In this document: positions 19,036 to 26,700 of the stretch, piece after piece
How positions within the stretch are numbered: position 1 is the first letter of the stretch
Layout of the letters: each line of letters begins with the position of its first letter
DNA from: CAJQQK01 sp963696075
GTDB taxonomy: Bacteria > Pseudomonadota > Alphaproteobacteria > Rhizobiales > Hyphomicrobiaceae
DNA: 64,000 bases
Assembly: GCA_963696075.1 (NCBI GenBank)
Contig: CAVOJD010000006.1
Span: 620,001-684,000, forward strand
Direction of reading: 5' to 3'
Program-made: the position numbers and the translations under genes
Notes under the pieces: model-generated
The model's input: only the letters and a program-made list of their open reading frames with translations
What the model was told of the DNA's origin: nothing
The model's database searches: none

Positions 19036-20444
19036 TGGCAGTAGCGCAAAAGAAGGTCCTCGCGTCACCCTCGGCCAAGCCGTCGGAAAAGGCGAAGGCC
19101 AAACCAGCCACCGCCGGCGGCGGCACGCAGGAATCGGCCTTTGCCCACCTGCTGAAGATCGAATCCGATGCGCGCCGCGCGGCTTCCGTGCGCGAGCTTG
19201 ATGCCCTCTTCACGACTGAATCGCGCAAGTTGCTGCGCTCCCGCCAGGTCTTCGTCGTCGAATACGACGCCAAGGGCGGCCGCGTCGTCGCGATGACGGG
19301 CGTGCCGATCATTGATCGCTCGACGCCCATGGTCGCCTGGCTCGAACGCATGCTCAAACGCATGTCGAAAGAAACCAGCCTCGACAAGACCGTCGATTTC
19401 GAATTGCCGGGCTACGCGGCCCCGGACGACGCGCTCACCACCGACTATCCCTTTCGCCATGTCCTGTGGCAGCCGATGTGGTCGCCGCATCCAAGCCTGA
19501 AGTTCGCCGCGCTCTTCATGCGCGAAAAACCGTGGGTCGAGGCCGATCACAAGATCGCCGGCCGTCTCAGTGAGACCTTCGGCCATGCCCGGACGCTTCT
19601 GTGCGCCGCACGGCTGCGCAGCCGCTTCGCCATCAAGCGCAAATACCTGCTGGGCGCCCTCCTCGTGACGGGCCTTCTTGGTTTCGTCCCTGTGCCGATT
19701 TCCGTCCTTGCCCCCGTCGAGGTCGTCCCACGCGATGCCGAAGTCGTCGCCATGCCGATCGAAGGCATCGTCCAGAAGGTGCTCGTCCAGCCCAACACCA
19801 AGGTCGAGAAGGGGACCCCGCTTATCAAGTTGCTCGATACGGTTGAACGCAACAACGCAGCCGTCGCCTCGCGTCAGGTGGCAATCGCCCGCGCCCGCGT
19901 CGAGCAAGCCAATATCCTGGCACTCTCCGATCCCCGTGGCCGCCAGGAACTGGGCCTTGCCCGCGCCGAACTCGCCCTCAAGGTTGCCGAGGAGAATTAT
20001 GCGCAGGATCTCCTCAGCCGCACGTTGATCAAGGCGGAACGCGCCGGCGTAACCGTCTTCTCGGATCCGAGGGAAATCGAAGGCAAGCCGCTTGGCACCG
20101 GTGACCGGCTAATGCTGATCGCGCGGGAGAACGAGGCCGAATTCAAGATTTCACTTCCCGTGGCCGACTCGATCGTCCTGCGCCGGGGCCTGAGCGTGAA
20201 GGCATTTCTCGATGCAGATCCCTTGAACGCCGTCGACGCGGAGATCTCCCGTGTCGACCATCAGGTGCGTGTCGACGAACAGCAGATCGCAAGTTACCGC
20301 GTCACGGCACGGATCAAGGCTGACACCGAGGCCATCACCTTCGGCTCGCGCGGGACCGCACAGATATTGGGCGAGCGCGCGCCGCTCTTCATCTATCTTC
20401 TCCGCCGCCCGCTGACTGCGTTGCGACAGACGGTCGGCCTCTAA
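19035..20444 (+). CDS. Adaptor with N-terminal GAF-like domain and HlyD domain
   Basis: A 469-residue protein. After a Lys/Ala-rich tail (1-30) comes a cytosolic GAF-like domain (about 38-195; RELDALFTTESRKLLRSRQVFVVEYDAKGG...SLKFAALFMREKPW). A single transmembrane helix follows (about 203-225; LLGALLVTGLLGFVPVPISVL), then a periplasmic barrel-sandwich/HlyD unit (VVAMPIEGIVQKVLVQPNTKVEKGTPLIKLLD...ITFGSRGTAQI). The layout suggests signal sensing in the cytosol linked to a periplasmic conduit, but ligand residues cannot be judged. Start and stop both overlap neighbours as TAATG, indicating coupled translation with the adaptor before and the M50 protein after. Confidence 0.85.
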   Translation: MAVAQKKVLASPSAKPSEKAKAKPATAGGGTQESAFAHLLKIESDARRAASVRELDALFTTESRKLLRSRQVFVVEYDAKGGRVVAMTGVPIIDRSTPMVAWLERMLKRMSKETSLDKTVDFELPGYAAPDDALTTDYPFRHVLWQPMWSPHPSLKFAALFMREKPWVEADHKIAGRLSETFGHARTLLCAARLRSRFAIKRKYLLGALLVTGLLGFVPVPISVLAPVEVVPRDAEVVAMPIEGIVQKVLVQPNTKVEKGTPLIKLLDTVERNNAAVASRQVAIARARVEQANILALSDPRGRQELGLARAELALKVAEENYAQDLLSRTLIKAERAGVTVFSDPREIEGKPLGTGDRLMLIARENEAEFKISLPVADSIVLRRGLSVKAFLDADPLNAVDAEISRVDHQVRVDEQQIASYRVTARIKADTEAITFGSRGTAQILGERAPLFIYLLRRPLTALRQTVGL

Positions 20445-22579
20445 TGTCGCTGTCGCCCGCCGGTCCGCCGCCCCTGCCCGAATTGCGCCAGGACTTGCGC
20501 CTCGTCGGGCAGACAACGGACCTCATCGGCAACACGCTTTGGACGATTTATGATCCTGTCCGCCACCGCTATGCCGCGATCAGTCTCAAGCACTACGCCA
20601 TGCTCGATGTCTGGCATGAGGCATCGAACCCGGAAGAGATCATCGAGTCGTGCTGGGCAAAACACGCCGAAGTCGTCTCCGAAGACGACGTCGCCGACCT
20701 GGTCAGTTTCTTGATTCAAAGCGGCCTTGCCTTTTCCGTCGAACCGGAGGCCTGGCGCCGGGCTTACATGTCGGCTGAGAAGTATCGCACCGCGCGCCTC
20801 ACGCGCATCATGCACAGCTACCTGTTCTTTCGCATTCCGTTGGTTGATCCGCAGCGGTTCCTCACGCGCACGTTGGACTACGTGCGCCCCCTCGGCAGTC
20901 GGGCCACGGCGACGGTCCTGATCGTTCTGGCCCTCATCGCGCTCTTCTTCATCTCGCGCGAATGGGAACAGTTCAAGACGTCGGCCTACGCGCTCGCCTC
21001 GTGGTCCGGCGTCATCAGCGTCTTGATCTCCATTGCCTTCGTGAAGGTGCTGCACGAATTGGGACATGGCTATGTCGCGGTCAATTACGGCTGCCGGGTG
21101 CCCGCCATGGGGGTTGCCTTCATCCTTGGCGCGCCATTGCTCTATGTCGACGTCACCGATGGCTGGAAGCTCAAGTCTCGCAGACAACGCCTTCACATCG
21201 ATTCCGCCGGCATCGCGGTCGATTTGTCTGTCTCGATCCTGGCGCTGTTCGCCTGGGTCTTTTTACCCGACGGCGGCGCGCGCAACGCGGCTTTCTCGCT
21301 TGCCACCGCCGGCTGGTTGACCAGCCTCGCCTTCAACCTGAACCCCTTCATGAAGTTCGACGGCTACCACATCATGGCGGACGGCCTCTCGATGCCCAAC
21401 ATGCAGGAGCGTTCGATTGCGATCGCGAAGTGGAAGCTGCGCGAGACGCTGTTCGGCCTCGGTCTGGCGCCGCCGGAAAACATTCCCCGGGGTGTTCGCA
21501 AGTGGCTGATTGCCTACGGCTGGGCGCTCTGGATCTACCGCGCAATCCTCTTCACCACCATCGCGATTGCCGTCTACCACTTCTTCTTCAAGCTGCTCGG
21601 CATCCTCCTGTTCGTCGTCGAGATCGGCTACTTCATCATCGCACCTATCTGGAAAGAGATCCGTCAGTGGGGCACTATGCGTGACAAGATATGGAAATCG
21701 AAACGCTTCTGGACGACCGCGAGTGTTACGGCCGCGGGCCTTGCGTTGCTCATCATTCCCTGGTCGACGACAGTGACGGTGCCAGCCGTTCTCGAGCCCA
21801 AGGAAACTGCGCGCGTTCACGTTCCCGTGCCAGCCCGCATTGTCTCGCTGAGTGTCGAGGGCGGCGAGCAGGTCATGGCTGACCAGAAGCTCTTGAAGCT
21901 TGCCTCCATCGAACTCGATCAACAACTGGAGCTGATCAAGCTCAGGCAGCGCGTCATCGAACTGAGGCTGGCGCGTCTCGCCAGTACGCCGTCCGACCGC
22001 GAACAGGCCATCGTCCTGCAGCAGGAGCGCAAGTCCCTGCTGCGTGAGGCGGACGGTATGGCGCGGCGCATGAACGAACTCGAAGTGACAGCGCCGATCA
22101 CCGGAACGTTGACGTCTCTCGTCGAGCACGTCGCAATCGGCCGATGGGTCAAGCCAAGCGAACCGCTGGCACTCGTCGAAGGCCGCGGCGGCGCGCGCAT
22201 CCGGGGCTTGGTCGATGCTGGCGATATCTCGCGCGTACGGACCGGCATGCAGGCCGTCTTCATTCCCAACGACGTGCTGACCGCGAGCCGCTCGGCAGTG
22301 GTGAGTGAAATCGCGCGCGCCAACGTCAAGGAGATCGATCAGTTGGAATTGGCCGCGACATTCGGCGGCCCGATTGCAAGCAACCTGAACGACAAGGGCC
22401 GGCCGGTGCCGGCGAGTTCGCAATATCCTTTGATTGCCCATCTTGAAGCGGACGACGAAGACGTAGCCCCGAGCGGCCCCCAGTCAGGTGTCCTTCTCGT
22501 GCGCGGCGATCCTGAAAGCCTGATCCAGCGGTTCTGGAAGAAAGTGCTCCAGGTCCTGATCCGCGAAAGCGGTTTCTGA
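20444..22579 (+). CDS. PqqD-like / M50 metalloprotease / HlyD fusion membrane protein
   Basis: A 711-residue protein of the 'putative peptide zinc metalloprotease' type. Residues about 28-105 resemble PqqD-like winged helices (WTIYDPVRHRYAAISLKHYA...DVADLVSFLIQSGLAF). Transmembrane helices follow, with the zinc motif HELGH at 204-208 and the third ligand Asp306 in LNPFMKFDGYHIM, both intact. After more helices comes a last transmembrane segment (about 422-440) and a periplasmic HlyD-like barrel with coiled coil (VHVPVPARIVSLSVEGGEQVMADQ...LEVTAPITGTL). Last gene of the operon. It is probably the inner-membrane component that handles the substrate; cleavage activity is predicted, not shown. 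Confidence 0.88.
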   Translation: MSLSPAGPPPLPELRQDLRLVGQTTDLIGNTLWTIYDPVRHRYAAISLKHYAMLDVWHEASNPEEIIESCWAKHAEVVSEDDVADLVSFLIQSGLAFSVEPEAWRRAYMSAEKYRTARLTRIMHSYLFFRIPLVDPQRFLTRTLDYVRPLGSRATATVLIVLALIALFFISREWEQFKTSAYALASWSGVISVLISIAFVKVLHELGHGYVAVNYGCRVPAMGVAFILGAPLLYVDVTDGWKLKSRRQRLHIDSAGIAVDLSVSILALFAWVFLPDGGARNAAFSLATAGWLTSLAFNLNPFMKFDGYHIMADGLSMPNMQERSIAIAKWKLRETLFGLGLAPPENIPRGVRKWLIAYGWALWIYRAILFTTIAIAVYHFFFKLLGILLFVVEIGYFIIAPIWKEIRQWGTMRDKIWKSKRFWTTASVTAAGLALLIIPWSTTVTVPAVLEPKETARVHVPVPARIVSLSVEGGEQVMADQKLLKLASIELDQQLELIKLRQRVIELRLARLASTPSDREQAIVLQQERKSLLREADGMARRMNELEVTAPITGTLTSLVEHVAIGRWVKPSEPLALVEGRGGARIRGLVDAGDISRVRTGMQAVFIPNDVLTASRSAVVSEIARANVKEIDQLELAATFGGPIASNLNDKGRPVPASSQYPLIAHLEADDEDVAPSGPQSGVLLVRGDPESLIQRFWKKVLQVLIRESGF

Positions 22580-23160
22580 CGCGCGACGCCGGATCGCAGG
22601 CTGCCGCCGGGACCACGAACGCGGTCCCGCCCCAAGGTCCGCCGGCCTCAAGGTCTTCCTGCCCCGAGGTTCTTCTGGAAGGTCAGGCAGGCAGGCTCCA
22701 AGCGCGTGCGGCCCGGCGTGGATGCGCCAGCTCAGACAAACCCTGCCCTCGTCTTGGTCGTTAGTGCTGTCTCAGGCATATCCTTGGCCTGAATTGACAA
22801 AAAACTCCCGCGCCCGCCGTCCGCATCGAGAATGGCTGGCGCTGCGGCATAAGCAGGCGGCGCCGTGCAATTCGACGCTTCTATTTCAAGCTCCACAAAG
22901 CTGACGTCTCGCGAATCAATAGTCGCTAGGCGGGGAATTTTATTACGCCAATTTACGAATTGCGCGGAGATTAAATTATTTAAAATCCCAAAGTTCAGAT
23001 TTTTAATATGAACTATTTCAACTTAAGAGTGTGTTTTCCGGGTGAAAGCGGGAGAATATCACGTTGACATCTGTTCCGCGTGATTAACGCGCTATTAACT
23101 AGATCAAATTACAACCTTAGATTGAAGATTATAAATTCTGCCTCCTGCTGAGGGTTTTCG
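22580..23160. other. Intergenic region between export operon and adhesin A cluster
   Basis: 581 bases without a convincing gene. Near the left end CGGGACC (22608-22614) can pair with GGTCCCG (22623-22629), a possible transcript-end hairpin without a T-run. The right half (about 22910-23160) is strongly A/T-rich and carries CAACTTAAGAGTGTG at 23019-23033, the same motif found upstream of the TolC genes and adhesin C. It likely contains the promoter for the 23161 gene and adhesin A. Confidence 0.5.
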
Positions 23161-23775
23161 ATGATTATTCGCCGATATACATCAAAACGGCCCGCCCGCC
23201 GGATCGTGCTTGTTCCGAAAACGGAGCATGCCACCCCTGAGACCCGGGCAAATGTCCCCGTGCGGACGCTTGATGAGACGTCGATCCGTCCGGCTGAAGC
23301 CCGCCGTGTCAGGATCGCGGCCAGCCCAGCGATTAAAAAGAAAAGCACCCGTGTCGTGCAATTGACGTCCGCGCCTGGCAGCGGGGCCCCTGCCGCGCGC
23401 GCAAAGCCGCGCGATGGTCAAAAAGAACCGCGCACTGCGGCTGGATCAAAGCCCGAAAAGAAAACGCGCAGGAAAAAGATGGCTGTGCGTGAATTGCGCC
23501 AGCAACTGGGGTTTGTTTCGAACGGCCGGATCGAAAGCGCGGATGAGGCCGCACAATTGCGTGCCGTGCCGCGGAAGAGACCAGCCGATGAAATGCGCAA
23601 GGCGCCGCCGGCTGCAGTCAAAGCAGTGCGTAAAAAACGCGCAATACCCGATGTGGAATCAATATCCAGCGTCCTGCTTTTCAGTGAGCAGGTCGGCAAG
23701 TTCAGCACGCTGAGTGACAACGGCGCGGAGGTAATCGCCGCATTTATCGATGGGGGATGCAATGCCGAGAAATGA
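23161..23775 (+). CDS. Small Lys/Arg-rich protein preceding adhesin A
   Basis: A 204-residue protein, not recognised as a known family. It is highly basic and apparently disordered for most of its length (runs such as KKTRRKKMAVRELRQQLG), with no signal peptide. The last 35 residues form a compact motif, LLFSEQVGKFSTLSDNGAEVIAAFI. The 162-residue protein before adhesin B ends in a very similar motif, LFGEQLARFSELGDAGAGHLAGLLG. Its end overlaps the likely adhesin A start at 23762 by 14 nt, so expression is coupled. It could be a chaperone, regulator or export partner of adhesin A; function unknown. Confidence 0.75.
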   Translation: MIIRRYTSKRPARRIVLVPKTEHATPETRANVPVRTLDETSIRPAEARRVRIAASPAIKKKSTRVVQLTSAPGSGAPAARAKPRDGQKEPRTAAGSKPEKKTRRKKMAVRELRQQLGFVSNGRIESADEAAQLRAVPRKRPADEMRKAPPAAVKAVRKKRAIPDVESISSVLLFSEQVGKFSTLSDNGAEVIAAFIDGGCNAEK

Positions 23776-26700
23776 CAAACGCAAGTCCGGATCGAGCGAT
23801 CGCAGGGCATTCACCTCAACAGAATTCACAACACGTTCTCAAGATATTCAGAGCCCGAGCGATACCATGACCAACGACCAGATCACGACTGCCCGCCTCA
23901 TGCAGCTTCTCCGCAAAATCGGGGCAACGTCGCCCGCCGGCCCCGTGCGCCTGGTCCTTGAGCCGCGTGTCGTTTTCGATGCTGCCGGCGTCGCGCTGGC
24001 GGCTGATACGCTTGATCCTGTCGAAGCCGGCGATGCATCAACCGATGGCGCAGGTCACGATGGTGCAGCCTCGCTCACCGACAATGCCGATCTCGCAGAT
24101 GCCCTGTTCCAGGCAGACGGCAGCGAAACGGTACGTGATGTCGTGTTCATCGATGCCGGCATCAACAACCCTGAGGCGTTGATCGACGCGGTGCCGGCAG
24201 GTGCCGAATACGTTCTCCTCTCGGCCGAGCGCGACGGCATCGTCCAGATCGCGGATTACCTCGAAGGACGCACTGGCGTCGGCGCCATCCATATCCTCTC
24301 CCATGGTGACGCCGGCACCTTGCGCATCGGCAATGCAACCCTCGACCTTGCGTCGATCACGGGCGAGCATGCCGATGCGCTTGCCATCATCAAGTCGTCT
24401 CTTGGCGACGATGCCGATATCCTCATCTACGGCTGCGACGTCGCAGCCGGCGCGGCGGGCCAGGCCTTTGTCGATGCATTCGCTGAAGCGACCGGCGCCG
24501 ATGTGGCAGCCTCCGACGACCCGACAGGCGCGGCCGACCTTGGCGGCGACTGGGATCTGGAAGTTCAGGCAGGCGCAGTCGAAGCAACAGCACTCGCTGC
24601 AACAGGCTGGCGCGATCTGCTCAATGATCCACCCATTATCGACCTCAATTCGAATGCGTCGGCTGGCGACACCGACGTCGACTTTACCGTCACGTTTGTG
24701 GAGGACTCTGGCCCGGTTGCGATCGCGGCTGCCTCGTCATCCACCTTCGATGCCAATGGGGACGGTGTCCAGACCTTGTCGATCGTGGTCGGCGGCCTGG
24801 CCGATGGCAATGATGAAGTCCTGGTGATTGCGGGCCAGACGCTTCCTCTCGCTACATCAGAAACGATCGGAAACGTCACCATCCCCGGAACGACAACGCT
24901 TGTCGACATCAGTTATGACTCGGCATCGGGCCGGATCGAGGTCCGCGAGGCTGACAACGGGGCTATTGCCCATGCCGACATCGCAGCTTTGATCCACTCG
25001 ATAACCTACGAAAATATATCGAATACCCCGAATGCGTCCGCGCAACGGACTTTCGAGTTCCAGATTGTTGAGCAGAACAACGCGTTCATCATCGATTTTG
25101 AAGAACTGACGGCCGGCTCGCGCGCATCGGCGGCTGAGTTGGAATCCGACCCATATTGGGGGGGAGATTATATCCTGGAGAGCCAGAATGGGTATGTGGG
25201 AACGCAAGGGCAGAATGTGCAACTGGGCGATCCCAATGACCAGCTTCGTTTCGCCAACACGATCGGGCAGAACGCCACCGGCAACTTCCTGTTTCATCGG
25301 ACGGGAGGCGCGGTTCCTGCCGGAGAGACAACCGTCTTCGGCCGCTCTGGGATCGATGTGTCTTCTGGTATCGATTATACGGTTTCAGTCGACCTTGCGC
25401 GTGAGAACGGCCTGCCATCAGGACCGTTCAGCATTGTCGTGGATGGTAATGTCATCGGTGTGGTGAATGAAACTCAGATTCCGATTGGAAGCTTCTCCAC
25501 ATTCACATTCACCTTCAACAGTGGAGCAGCGTCTTCGGTTGATTTCAGTATTGAAAACGCAAGTACAAATTTTGGCGGCAACGACTTTGCCATCGACAAC
25601 ATCATCTTCACGCCGCAGTCACCGATTGTCTCCAATATCGCGCGTTCAACCGTCTCGGTGCAGGCCGTCAACGACGTGCCGCTTGCCGTCGATGACGGTC
25701 CAGTGGTGGTATTGCCAAATACCGTCACGAACATCGACGTCCTCAATGGAGCGGGTGCAGACAGCGACGTTGAGGGCGACCCCTTGGCTGTTTCCGGCAT
25801 TATCGATCCGGCCAATCCGGGCACCGTGATCGCGATTGACGCCCTCAATCCGACTGTCACGCTGGCTTCGGGCACGACCGTTACGCTACTGTCCGATGGA
25901 ACGCTTGATGTCGTCGTAGCCCCTGGCAATGCCGAGACGGAAACATTCGATTACGAGATTTCCGACGGTAATGGCGGCACTGACACCGCGACTGTCACGC
26001 TTCTGCGTGACACCGATGGCGACGGTGTGGCGAATATCGACGACATCGACGACGACAATGACGGTATCCTCGACGTCAATGAGCAGTCAATTATCGAGCC
26101 GACCGGACTCGATGCCTATTTCTTTGGTGCCTACACCCTGTCTGTTGACGGCACTTATGACGACAGCACCACCGCAAACCAGACTGTGACGATTAACAAG
26201 CCGGCTGGCGCAACGGTTGCAGCAGTTTACGTGATGTCGATGGATATGCCGGAAGTGAACGGCCCCAGTTCTGACATCAGGGTTGCCGGAATTCCGGTAA
26301 CTCTGCCCAATGTGGAGACATCCACAACAGTTCTTGTCGGTGGTGTTACTCCAAACGTGAACATCAACCGTTGGGGCGATGTTACGACTGACCTTGACGC
26401 ATACCTGAATGGATTGCCAACCGGTGCCAGCACTTTTGAAATGGAAGAGGTGGTGCCCGGCGCAGCGAACGGCAGCGTTATCATGGTCGTTTGGAACGAC
26501 CCGGCCAAAACGAATTCCATGGTCGCGCTGCAATTCTCGTCACTGAGAACAAGTGATGGAACAGGCGTTTCCATACCGTTGGCCCCCGTCAACACACAGG
26601 CGCCTGGTTTCAATATGAAAATGGGCCTGGGCATCGGCCACAGCACGGGAACTGCAGCAGAAGTTTCAAGTTTATCCATCAATGGAAGCCTCGTCACGGC

